DNA of 12,631 nt from NCBI RefSeq assembly GCF_000955955.1, contig NZ_JYJG01000506.1, positions 1-12,631 of the forward strand. The letters run 5' to 3'. The stretch is from Lentzea aerocolonigenes (GTDB lineage: Bacteria > Actinomycetota > Actinomycetes > Mycobacteriales > Pseudonocardiaceae). Positions 5,970 through 12,631 of the stretch are shown here, in pieces (the stretch's first letter is position 1; each line of letters starts with the position of its first letter). Made by a program: the position numbers and the translations under genes. The notes below the pieces were generated by a model. The model ran no database searches. It was not told the DNA's origin and saw nothing but the letters and a program-made list of their open reading frames with translations.

Positions 5970-8713
5970 CGCTGCTGCATCGCGTCGAGCACGCGGGCCA
6001 GTTCGAGTCGCGACGAGACGTGCAGCTTGGCGTAGATCCGGGAGAGGTAGACCTCGATCGTGCGCGGGCTGTAGTGCAACGCGGCTGCGATGTCGCGGTT
6101 GCGCATGCCCTGCTGCACCAGGCGGGCGACGTTCTCCTCGGCTTCGGTGAGCAGGCCCGGCGCCTTCGACCTCGCCCTGGGCACCTTGGCGCCCAACGTC
6201 CTGAGGCGGTTGCCCGCTTGTCGGCGCAGGCCGTGCGCGCCAAGGCGTTGGAAGGTGGTGTAGGCCTCGACGAGTGTGGGCACCTCTTCGTCGGTGACCT
6301 CGCCGAGAGCCAGTTGGGCGCGGGCTTTCTCGAACTCCAGGCCGCCCAGCGCCGCCTCGGACACGGCCTCCCGCAACAGGTCCGCGTCCTGCCGCAGCAC
6401 GCCGGTGACGCGGCGGATCGTGGTGCGCGACCAGGGCGACACCCTCGTCGGCGACACCTCGGACAGCCGGTCCAGTGCTTTGAGGGCCTGGTCCTCGTGC
6501 CCTCGTTCCAAATCCAGTTCGATCATCCGCGCGACCAGGACGCAGGAGTACGCGGCTTCGAGCCGTGAGCCGATCGCGTCGCCCAGCAACTTGTACGCGG
6601 CGTCTGTGTCTCCGCGTGCGATGAGGTACTCGGCGAGGGCGGCGGCGTGCAGCTTGGAGATGTTCACCGACTGCGGGGCCGGCAGCGACGCGAGCCGGGC
6701 GGCGACGTCGAGCTCGCCGCGCCACGTGCGGATGGAGAGCTCGATCGCTTGCAGGACACCGAGAGCCTGGTCGGCTTGGGCGGCTTCCACGTCCGGGAGC
6801 CAACGGCCGATGCCGTCGAGCGCGGCGTCCCAGCGGCCGCCGAGCCAGTCCAGCGCCACTCGGGACGCCGCCCGTTCGGCGCGGAAGCCGTGCGAGCCGA
6901 CCTGGTCGACGAGTTCCTCGGCCCTTCTGACGCGCCACTCCGCGTCGTGGACGAGGCCGGCGAGCGCGGTGATCGACGCGCAGACCGAGAGGGCCTGGAG
7001 TTCGAGCATCGGCTGGCCGTCGCTGTAGGACAGGGCGCGGTTGGCGTGCTCGACGGTTCGGTCGTGCTGGAAGAGCAACGAGGACAGCATGGCCAGGTGC
7101 TCGAAGACGATCACGCCCTCGGCCGGCGAGCTGATCGGGAGGGCCTCGATGCGCGCTACTTCGGTGACGGCGTCGTCGTGGCGGTTGTTGTAGACGAGGA
7201 GCACGGCGCGTTGGGCTTCCAACGACGCGGGGACCGGCCCGCGCGCGACCTCGTCATCGGCCAGTTCCATCGCTTCTGCCGTGCGCCCGACGGAGAAGAG
7301 GGAGGAGATGACGGCCGTGGCGACGCGGGTGCGTTCTTGGCCTGGCTCCAAGGATTCGAGCGCGGCGAGGCCTGGTTCGATGGCCAGCGCCGGACGTGAG
7401 GCCCGCGCGAGCACCCGACATTGCAGGGCGAGCAGCTCGGAGCGTTCGGAAGCGTTGCGCGGCAACAGTTGTAGGGCTTTGGCGCACAGGGCGGCGGCGG
7501 TTTCCGGTGCCGTCGCACGGGCCACCGAAGCCGCCTCGGCCAGGACTGCGACCGCCACCCGGTCGCCCGGGGCCGCGGACTCGGCGAGGTGCCAGGCGAG
7601 TTGGAGCAGGTCCACCGCGAGGCCCTGAGCACGGTCTTCCAGCAGGCGTGCGGAGATCAGTGAGTGCAGGTGACGGCGTTGGGCTGGGCCGACCTCGTGG
7701 TACAGCGCTTCGCCTACCAGAGCGTGCGAGAACCTGTAGCCGCGTTCGTCGTCGTGGACCACGATGTGCGCGCGCAGGAGTTCGTCGAACGCTGCGACAA
7801 CGGTCTGCTCAGGAAGTGATGCGACGCGCGCGAGCAGCGAGATCTGGTCGAGCCTGACTCTGCGGAACACGGCAACAGCGCGCGCTACGAGCCGTGTGTC
7901 GTTCTCGAGCGGGGCGACGCGCCGGAGCACGGCCTCGCGGCGGGTCAGGCGGATGGCGTCCGGGGAGACCGTGAGCCGGGCCCGGTTGTTGTCGACCGTC
8001 ACCAGATCGAGTTCTCTCAACGACCGGGCGATCTCGGTGACGAAGAAGGGGTTGCCGTCGGATCGTTGCTGGACCTCGCGGGCAAGGGCGTCGTCCGGAG
8101 CGGTCTGCAGCACGGCCTCGACGATGCGGGCGACGTCCGCGCCGGACAGCGGGGCGAGCGCGAGACGCACAACCTCCGCGTGCTGTTCCACGCGGTCCAG
8201 CAAGTTGTCGCCGGCTTCGCCCGCGTGCGGGCGGCTCGCGGTGATCAGGACCAGCGGGGCCGCCGAGACCCGGCGCAGCACCAACGTCAGCAGGGCCAGG
8301 GAGTCGTCGTCGACATGGTCGAGGTCGTCGATCAGCAACGCCGCGGGGCGCGTCGCGGTGAGCTCGGTCAGCAACCGCACCACCCGGTCGCACGCCCGGC
8401 CGAACCACGCGCCGGAGTCCTCCGCGCTGGAAACCTCCAGTGCCTGCAAGGCATCCGCGCGGATCTTGTCGAGCGGCGTGGCGAGCGATCTGATCAACGC
8501 GACCACCGCGCCGTACGGGATGCGCTTGCCGAGCACGTCCGAGGCACTCGCCAGCACCGCGCAGTGGCGTTCTTCGAGACGGCGGGCGAGCTCGGCCAGA
8601 AGACTCGTCTTGCCGATCCCGGGCTCCCCGCTCACCTGCACGACGACGAGGCCGGTCGCGGGCGCCGCGTCCACGCAGTCGAGCACGGCGCGCAGTTCCG
8701 GTTCCCGTCCCAC
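5966..8713 (-). CDS. Large ATP-binding LuxR-family transcriptional regulator (LAL/MalT-like)
   Basis: This cytoplasmic regulator of 915 residues has the LAL layout. The N-terminal AAA/NACHT-like ATPase begins GREPEL, with Walker A GEPGIGKT (29-36) and Walker B ALLIDD (125-130). A long helical, TPR-like middle follows. A C-terminal GerE/LuxR DNA-binding domain (about 853-915) contains LTEAEENVARLV, NRDIAAALHYS and RTIEVYLSRIYAKL. Such proteins usually activate nearby genes in response to a small inducer bound by the middle region. The length is typical and no domain is broken. The start is unclear. GTG at 8711-8713 has no SD, yet GGAGG (8743-8747) lies upstream and the same frame stays open and coding-like to about 8740 without an ATG, GTG or TTG. 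The gene is divergent from the esterase at 8959 and converges on the MASE1 gene. Confidence 0.9.
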   Translation of the reverse strand: MGREPELRAVLDCVDAAPATGLVVVQVSGEPGIGKTSLLAELARRLEERHCAVLASASDVLGKRIPYGAVVALIRSLATPLDKIRADALQALEVSSAEDSGAWFGRACDRVVRLLTELTATRPAALLIDDLDHVDDDSLALLTLVLRRVSAAPLVLITASRPHAGEAGDNLLDRVEQHAEVVRLALAPLSGADVARIVEAVLQTAPDDALAREVQQRSDGNPFFVTEIARSLRELDLVTVDNNRARLTVSPDAIRLTRREAVLRRVAPLENDTRLVARAVAVFRRVRLDQISLLARVASLPEQTVVAAFDELLRAHIVVHDDERGYRFSHALVGEALYHEVGPAQRRHLHSLISARLLEDRAQGLAVDLLQLAWHLAESAAPGDRVAVAVLAEAASVARATAPETAAALCAKALQLLPRNASERSELLALQCRVLARASRPALAIEPGLAALESLEPGQERTRVATAVISSLFSVGRTAEAMELADDEVARGPVPASLEAQRAVLLVYNNRHDDAVTEVARIEALPISSPAEGVIVFEHLAMLSSLLFQHDRTVEHANRALSYSDGQPMLELQALSVCASITALAGLVHDAEWRVRRAEELVDQVGSHGFRAERAASRVALDWLGGRWDAALDGIGRWLPDVEAAQADQALGVLQAIELSIRTWRGELDVAARLASLPAPQSVNISKLHAAALAEYLIARGDTDAAYKLLGDAIGSRLEAAYSCVLVARMIELDLERGHEDQALKALDRLSEVSPTRVSPWSRTTIRRVTGVLRQDADLLREAVSEAALGGLEFEKARAQLALGEVTDEEVPTLVEAYTTFQRLGAHGLRRQAGNRLRTLGAKVPRARSKAPGLLTEAEENVARLVQQGMRNRDIAAALHYSPRTIEVYLSRIYAKLHVSSRLELARVLDAMQQR

Positions 8714-8866
8714 GAGAACGCTGCGAGTGTCGACGATGACGGCCTCCCGGCGAGCTTCGGCGGAGCAGCGCTGAGTCTTCCATGTGGGTGTCGCGCCTCG
8801 GCAAGGGCGGCTTTCCGTGGGCGATCAGTCACTCTCGGTTGTTTGATTGCTCCGTGCGAGGCTCAG

Positions 8867-8884
8867 CACGTTAGCCGCTAAGTG
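8867..8884. promoter_or_regulatory. Candidate operator dyad between regulator and esterase genes
   Basis: TTAGC (8871-8875) and GCTAA (8877-8881) form a perfect palindrome around one C. The flanks extend it imperfectly as CAC (8867-8869) and GTG (8882-8884), with one unpaired G. It lies in the 245-base divergent region (8714-8958) between the LAL regulator and the beta-lactamase-fold esterase, and it is locally AT-richer than its surroundings. LuxR-type proteins bind short dyads, so autoregulation or control of the esterase is plausible but unproven. The rest of the region shows a TACTAAT stretch (8890-8896) as a weak -10 candidate and no gene. Confidence 0.35.
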
Positions 8885-8958
8885 TTCCCTACTAATCCGT
8901 GGTTCCTCTGAGTGATGGCCTTGAGTCCTACCGCCGCTCCCGCCCTTGAGGAGGGTCA

Positions 8959-10179
8959 ATGTCGATCCAGGGAACCTGCGCCCCGCAGTTCGCAGAGGTC
9001 CGCACCGAGTTCGAACGCAACTTCGCCGAGCGCGGCGAGGTCGGCGCCTCGGTGCACGTGACCCTCGACGGCGAACCCGTCGTCGACCTCTGGGGCGGTG
9101 TCGCCGACCCCGTCTCCGGCCAGCCGTGGTCCGAGGAGACCATCGTGCACGTGTGGTCGTGCACCAAGGCCGCGACCGCTCTGTGCGCCCACATCCTCGC
9201 CTCGCGGGGAGCCCTGGACCTGAACGCGCCGGTGGTTCGCTACTGGCCGGAGTACGGCGCCGAGGGCAAGGACACGACGCTCGTCCGGCACGTGTTGTCG
9301 CACCAGGCAGGCCTGCCCGCGTTGACTTCCTGGCTGCCGGCCGGCGCGTTCTACGACTGGGAGCTCGTGACTTCGTCGCTCGCGGCCCAGAAGCCGTTGT
9401 GGGAGCCGGGCACGCGGCACGGCTACCACGGCTTGACGTTCGGCTTCCTGGTCGGCGAGATCGTCCGCCGCGTCACCGGTCTGTCTTTGGGCCAGTTCTT
9501 CGAGAAGGAGGTCTCCGGCCCGCTGGGCCTGGACTTCTGGATGGGCTTGCCGGAAGACCTCGAACCCCACGTAGCACCCACGATCCCGGTCGACCCGACA
9601 CAGCCCGGCATCTTGCTGCCGTCCCTGTTCATCACCGCGATGACCCAGCCCGAGTCCGTCCCGGGCCTGATGCTCCTGAACAACGGCGGCTACATGGCCC
9701 CCGGCGAGTCGGACTCCCGCGCCGCGCACGCCGCCGAGATGGGCGCGATCGGCGGCATCTCGAACGCCCGCGGTCTCGCCGGCGTGTACCGCCCGCTGGC
9801 CCTGGGCGGCTCCTACAACGGCGTGCGGCTGGTAGAGGAATCGCAGATCCCGCAGATGTCGAACGTCGCGGTGGCCGGAGCGGACGCCGTGGTGATGGTG
9901 CCGTCGCGATTCGGGCTCGGCTTCCAGAAGGCCTGCGACAACGCGCACCTGCCCGCGAACGACGCCGAGGGACTGCTGGTGTCCGAAGAGGCGTTCGGGC
10001 ACAACGGGATGGGCGGCTCGCTCGGGTTCGCGGACCCGAAGGCGCGCCTCTCGTTCGGCTACGCGATGAACCGCCAGGGCGCGGGACTCGGCGTGAACGC
10101 CCGAGGCCAGTCCCTTGTGGACGCGACGTACCGCGCCCTCGGTTACCACCAAACCGGCGGCGGCACCTGGTACGCCTGA
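8959..10179 (+). CDS. Serine hydrolase, beta-lactamase fold (class C / EstB-type esterase)
   Basis: This 406-residue protein has the penicillin-binding/beta-lactamase fold used by family VIII esterases and class C-like beta-lactamases. The nucleophile and general base are in S67-C-T-K70 (SxxK). The second tyrosine motif is probably Y156 in RHGYHGLTFG. The third box is H348-N-G350 in FGHNGMGG, replacing the KTG of true beta-lactamases. This HxG form and the lack of a signal peptide favour an intracellular esterase or lipase-like hydrolase over antibiotic resistance. The length is normal for the family and no lesion is seen. The ATG is supported by GAGGAGGG (8948-8955) just upstream. It is divergent from the LAL regulator, which may control it, and converges on the secreted hydrolase. 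The natural substrate cannot be told from the sequence. Confidence 0.9.
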   Translation: MSIQGTCAPQFAEVRTEFERNFAERGEVGASVHVTLDGEPVVDLWGGVADPVSGQPWSEETIVHVWSCTKAATALCAHILASRGALDLNAPVVRYWPEYGAEGKDTTLVRHVLSHQAGLPALTSWLPAGAFYDWELVTSSLAAQKPLWEPGTRHGYHGLTFGFLVGEIVRRVTGLSLGQFFEKEVSGPLGLDFWMGLPEDLEPHVAPTIPVDPTQPGILLPSLFITAMTQPESVPGLMLLNNGGYMAPGESDSRAAHAAEMGAIGGISNARGLAGVYRPLALGGSYNGVRLVEESQIPQMSNVAVAGADAVVMVPSRFGLGFQKACDNAHLPANDAEGLLVSEEAFGHNGMGGSLGFADPKARLSFGYAMNRQGAGLGVNARGQSLVDATYRALGYHQTGGGTWYA

Positions 10180-10358
10180 TCATGCGATGGCGAAGCCGAG
10201 CCCCCGCCCTCAGCGAGCGCCCCCGGCGGTGGGGTCCCTGATCAGATTGCCGGGTCTGGGGGCAGAGCCCCCAGGGGAAGCACGCAACAGGAACCCGCCA
10301 TCGCAAAGCGACCGCCTGCGGACCCCACGCGCCCACCCCTGGGGGGATTCTCCGTCCG
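10180..10358. other. Structured convergent spacer with crossing inverted repeats
   Basis: Two genes end into these 179 bases and no gene is visible. Besides the central hairpin (10256-10274) there are two perfect long-range pairs: GCGATGGC (10184-10191) with GCCATCGC (10297-10304), and GTGGGGTCC (10229-10237) with GGACCCCAC (10320-10328). The pairs cross rather than nest. An 8-bp palindrome CTGATCAG lies at 10239-10246. Likely roles are bidirectional termination or a dispersed intergenic element. Confidence 0.45.
10256..10274. terminator. Strong GC hairpin, probable bidirectional terminator
   Basis: CTGGGGGC (10256-10263) and GCCCCCAG (10267-10274) are perfect 8-bp arms around AGA. The hairpin lies between the stop codons of two convergent genes, 77 bases after the esterase and 82 bases after the secreted hydrolase on the other strand. 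It has no T tract. Hairpins of this GGGTCTGGGGGC...GCCCCCAG type are, from memory, common between actinomycete genes and behave as terminators. Confidence 0.55.
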
Positions 10359-11933
10359 TCAGAACGGCTTCGTCTCCGAAGCAATCTCCCCGAGGATGTC
10401 GCTCAACGGCCGCGAAGACTGCACCGACATCGACGTGGCCTGGCCGGGAGGCACGTTCTCCGCGATATCAGTACCAGCACAAGTAACCCGCGACGCCGGC
10501 AAAACCCCGGACACCAGGTACTTGTTGACCAAAGCATCCACACAAGCATTGCGGCGCAACGCGTAGTGCCCGTGCTGACCGTCGTTGGCAACGTTGATCA
10601 GCGGCTCGTTCAGGTGCTCGGCCATGACCCGCCCGTTGGCCAACGGCGTCTGCGTGTCACCGTCAGAGTTCACCACCAAACCGGCCGGGTACTTCCGCGT
10701 GATCGCCGGAATCTTCTCCGGCCGCTTGAACGCCCGGAACGTGCAGTTGGTAGGCGCCATGTAGTCCACGGTGCCGCCGTACGGGTTGGTGTCCCGCCAC
10801 CGCTTCATGTCGTTGTAGTAGGTGTTCACATCGGTGAACCAGTCCCACTCGCACGTCACGGCCTGATACGTACCCGCAGAAGTCGGCTCGATGTCACCCT
10901 TCTTCAAAGCCGCGACCACAGCCGAAGCCTCTTCAGCAGACGAAGTTCCGGCCACAACCGAAACGATGTGACGCGAGAACGCCGCCCACGAACGGCGGTA
11001 GCGGGTAGCACCGACCGCGTAGTCGAACGACGAAACGTCCGCGTAGCCACCATGAGGGCCGGCCTTGAGCTTGGCGGCGATCCCGTCCAGCACCGCGCGC
11101 ACAGCCTCAGGCGTGGAACCGAGCCCGTACGTCGAATTGCGCGCCGCGGTCCACTCGGTCCACTTGCGCACGTTGTCCGTGATCGCGTCCACCACGTCGA
11201 CGTCCTGCTCGTGCCACGTCTTCAGCGGGTCCAACGCGGAATCCAGCACACTGCGGTCCAGCGACTTCGGGAACATCGAGCCGAAGACCGCGCCGAGCTG
11301 GGTGCCGTACGAGTAGCCGACGTACGAGACCTTCTTCTCCCCCAACGCCCCGCGGATGACGTCCATGTCCCGCGCGGTGTTCATCGTTGAGATGAACCGG
11401 CGCATCTCACCGCCGCCGCGCTCGCAGTTCGCCTCGATCGACCGCGCGTACTCGGACCAGTTCGAGAGCTCCGCATCCGTTGGGCGCGACGGAAAGGAGT
11501 CGTCGGACGGCGTCGAGATGCAACGCAGCTGGGTCGAACGGCCGACACCACGCGGGTCCATGCCGATGATGTCGTACATGCGCAGAACATCTGTCTGCGC
11601 GTTGAACCAGTGCACCGCACCGAGTCCGGATCCGCCGGGACCACCCGGGTTCGTCATCAGCACGCCTCTGCGGCGCGCGGGATCAGCCGCCTTCTTCCGC
11701 GAGATGGCGATTTCCAGGTTGCCGTTGCCCGGGTTCTTGTAGTCCATCGGCACGATCACCGTGGCGCACTCGACACCCGTCGTCGGCGTCACCCAGCCCG
11801 CCGGGCATTCGGCCCACGCCACGGGCTGCGTGTAGTACTCGTCCAGCGGCCCCGGTTCCGCGTAGGCCGTTCCCACCAGGGACATCAACAACGGGGCGAC
11901 CAAAGCCGCCGCGCCCCAACGCTTCCTCACCAC
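10359..11933 (-). CDS. Secreted alpha/beta hydrolase, tripeptidyl aminopeptidase-like
   Basis: This exported 524-residue hydrolase resembles actinomycete tripeptidyl aminopeptidases and SlpD/SlpE-type proteases with a TAP-like C-terminal domain. A signal peptide is clear: MVRKRW, a hydrophobic core, then AYA (23-25) as the likely cleavage site before EPGPL. The oxyanion-side motif is NPGGPGGSG (95-103). The nucleophile elbow is GYSYG (206-210) with S208. The likely acid is D426 in DGDTQTP and the likely base H454 in DGQHGHY. Several cysteines (for example 43, 56, 138, 170, 361, 397, 464, 485) fit disulfides outside the cell. The GTG start follows GGAGG (11940-11944) with a 6-base spacer; the adjacent GTG is a near-equivalent alternative. 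It lies 81 bases downstream of the DUF3237 gene on the same strand. It probably releases N-terminal peptides from extracellular proteins, but a non-peptide ester substrate is possible. Confidence 0.9.
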   Translation of the reverse strand: MVRKRWGAAALVAPLLMSLVGTAYAEPGPLDEYYTQPVAWAECPAGWVTPTTGVECATVIVPMDYKNPGNGNLEIAISRKKAADPARRRGVLMTNPGGPGGSGLGAVHWFNAQTDVLRMYDIIGMDPRGVGRSTQLRCISTPSDDSFPSRPTDAELSNWSEYARSIEANCERGGGEMRRFISTMNTARDMDVIRGALGEKKVSYVGYSYGTQLGAVFGSMFPKSLDRSVLDSALDPLKTWHEQDVDVVDAITDNVRKWTEWTAARNSTYGLGSTPEAVRAVLDGIAAKLKAGPHGGYADVSSFDYAVGATRYRRSWAAFSRHIVSVVAGTSSAEEASAVVAALKKGDIEPTSAGTYQAVTCEWDWFTDVNTYYNDMKRWRDTNPYGGTVDYMAPTNCTFRAFKRPEKIPAITRKYPAGLVVNSDGDTQTPLANGRVMAEHLNEPLINVANDGQHGHYALRRNACVDALVNKYLVSGVLPASRVTCAGTDIAENVPPGQATSMSVQSSRPLSDILGEIASETKPF

Positions 11934-12006
11934 AACACCCCTCCGGATCGATGGTCGGCAACGACGCTTCCGCAGTCGCCGACCCGCCCGGAACCCCCGG
12001 AAGTCG

Positions 12007-12019
12007 GGTGAATTTCACC
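12007..12019. repeat. 13-base palindrome over the DUF3237 stop codon
   Basis: GGTGAA (12007-12012) and TTCACC (12014-12019) are exact reverse complements around one T, covering the DUF3237 stop codon and lying about 75 bases upstream of the secreted hydrolase start. It could be an operator for the hydrolase or a chance palindrome. No promoter hexamers are convincing nearby. A second, wider pair, CTTCCG and CGGAAG, sits in the same 81-base gap. Confidence 0.3.
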
Positions 12020-12428
12020 TCAGATAACACACCTCGTAGGTCAGGACCAGGCCGTCGAGCACGCCCTTCGCGACGGCCTGGACGCGGTTCAACCAGCGGT
12101 AGCGGTCGTCGCCGGTCTCGAACAGCGGGGCCGCGTACAAAGGCGCACCGGAACCATTCGAGACGTCAACCCGTCCCGAGTAGTGCAAAAACACATAGGC
12201 ACCGTCGTCGGTCAGCAGAACGGACCGCACGTCGAGGGTCGCGGTGCCGTCCGGGCCGATGGTCAGCCAGTCGGCGGTCGACGTGCCGTGCATCGCGCCG
12301 CGCAAACGGTCGCCTTCGAACGTGCCGGACTCCACCTCGTAGATCAACCGGTCGCCGACGGGAGTTTTCGGGAGCAGGTAAGGCTTCCTCAGCCTGGCGG
12401 TCATCGTCCCCAGCGGTACGAGTTCCAT
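12015..12428 (-). CDS. DUF3237 domain protein
   Basis: The 137-residue product matches the DUF3237 family, whose biochemical role is not established. It starts MELVPLG, then has a run of beta-strand-like segments with family-like features GDRLIYEVESGTFEG, GTSTADWLTIGPDG, LDVRSVLLTDDGA and a C-terminal LTYEVCYLR. It spans the whole family length. There is no signal peptide or membrane segment, so it should be cytosolic. The ATG at 12428 shares its first base with the TGA stop of the upstream dehydrogenase (TGATG), which indicates translational coupling. A GTG one codon earlier is in frame but less likely. DUF3237 genes are, from memory, often found beside oxidoreductases of small-molecule metabolism, which fits the coupled dehydrogenase. 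A beta-barrel ligand-binding or isomerase-like function is speculation. Confidence 0.85.
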   Translation of the reverse strand: MELVPLGTMTARLRKPYLLPKTPVGDRLIYEVESGTFEGDRLRGAMHGTSTADWLTIGPDGTATLDVRSVLLTDDGAYVFLHYSGRVDVSNGSGAPLYAAPLFETGDDRYRWLNRVQAVAKGVLDGLVLTYEVCYLR

Positions 12429-12631
12429 CACGCCACTGTCCCACCGTCGACGACGAGGATCGAGCCGGTCGTGTAGGCAGCGGCGGACGAGGCCAGGTAC
12501 GCCACGGCTCCCGCGACCTCGGCAGCCTCTCCCACCCGGCCCAACGCCGTTTTCGCGACCACCGCCGCGTGCAGGTCCTCGTTGCCCACAAGTGCAGCGG
12601 AGAAATCGGTGCGGATCACGCCGGGCGCCAC
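12428..12631 (-). CDS. Short-chain dehydrogenase/reductase (SDR), C-terminal part only
   Basis: Sixty-seven residues are visible; the rest lies beyond the right edge, so no start can be assigned. They match the C-terminal third of classical NAD(P)-dependent SDRs. APGVIRTDFS corresponds to the PG-T segment after the active site, LGRVGEAAEVAGAVAYLAS is the standard helix region, and TTGSILVVDGG is the final cofactor/fold motif. The catalytic Ser-Tyr-Lys and the N-terminal glycine motif are off the window. The pattern recalls DHRS4-like or 3-oxoacyl-reductase-like members, but substrate cannot be assigned. The stop overlaps the DUF3237 start (TGATG), so the two are co-translated and probably act in one pathway. 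Confidence 0.88.
   Translation of the reverse strand: MAPGVIRTDFSAALVGNEDLHAAVVAKTALGRVGEAAEVAGAVAYLASSAAAYTTGSILVVDGGTVA

Noticed and set aside
4889..6568. 559-codon + strand open frame spanning the MASE1 gene and the end of the LAL gene
   Set aside because: The product is Arg/Gly/Asp-rich with no recognisable domain and runs across two clearly supported genes.
5628..6938. 436-codon minus-strand frame within the LAL gene and opposite MASE1
   Set aside because: It is out of frame with the LAL protein, which has intact Walker and HTH motifs; composition is that of a shadow frame.
7809..8804. 331-codon minus-strand frame with an ATG upstream of the LAL gene, possible alternative N-terminus
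   Set aside because: It is in another frame from the Walker A motif and gives an Arg/Gly/Pro-rich product; joining it would require a frameshift for which I see no evidence.
8959..10179. Antibiotic-resistance beta-lactamase
   Set aside because: The third box is HNG rather than KTG and there is no signal peptide, both pointing to an intracellular esterase-type hydrolase.
1..12631. CRISPR array, tRNA, rRNA, transposase, integrase or defence system
   Set aside because: No regularly spaced direct repeats, cloverleaf, transposase or nuclease motifs were found on either strand.

Overview
The window is high-GC DNA with strong G/C third-position bias, several GTG starts and purine-rich Shine-Dalgarno (SD) sequences. 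Together with the gene families present (FadD15-like ligase, LuxR-type large ATPase regulator, secreted tripeptidyl-aminopeptidase-like hydrolase, DUF3237), this points to a soil actinomycete. A member of the Pseudonocardiaceae (Lentzea/Saccharothrix/Amycolatopsis type) is my best guess. That placement is inference from style and families; there is no rRNA or other marker in the window. I see no rRNA, tRNA, CRISPR array, insertion sequence or phage gene.

Left block (1-4825). Three genes lie head-to-tail on the minus strand with gaps of 33 and 25 bases, so they are probably one operon. In transcription order they are a shortened zinc-type (MDR) oxidoreductase that lacks its N-terminal catalytic domain, a single-subunit molybdopterin/[4Fe-4S] oxidoreductase, and a long-chain acyl-CoA ligase of the FadD15 type. 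Downstream of the operon, bases 1-130 hold a cluster of inverted repeats and a doubtful 47-codon reading frame with a good SD.

Middle block (4826-8958). A MASE1 membrane sensor domain with no output domain (+ strand) converges on a 915-residue LuxR-family ATPase regulator (- strand). The two genes overlap by 4 bases at their stop codons. The regulator is divergent from the next gene, and a dyad at 8867-8884 in the shared upstream region is a candidate operator.

Right block (8959-12631). A serine beta-lactamase-fold esterase (+) converges on a secreted alpha/beta hydrolase (-) across a 179-base spacer. The spacer contains a strong hairpin and two crossing pairs of inverted repeats. Upstream of the secreted hydrolase, on the same strand, are a DUF3237 protein and the C-terminal end of a short-chain dehydrogenase that runs off the window. 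The last two are joined by a TGATG stop/start overlap.

Taken together this looks like ordinary chromosomal accessory and lipid/redox metabolism rather than a compact new defence or mobile system. The items most worth a second look are the molybdoenzyme-ligase-truncated MDR operon, the output-less MASE1 protein interlocked with the LuxR ATPase, and the structured intergenic regions.
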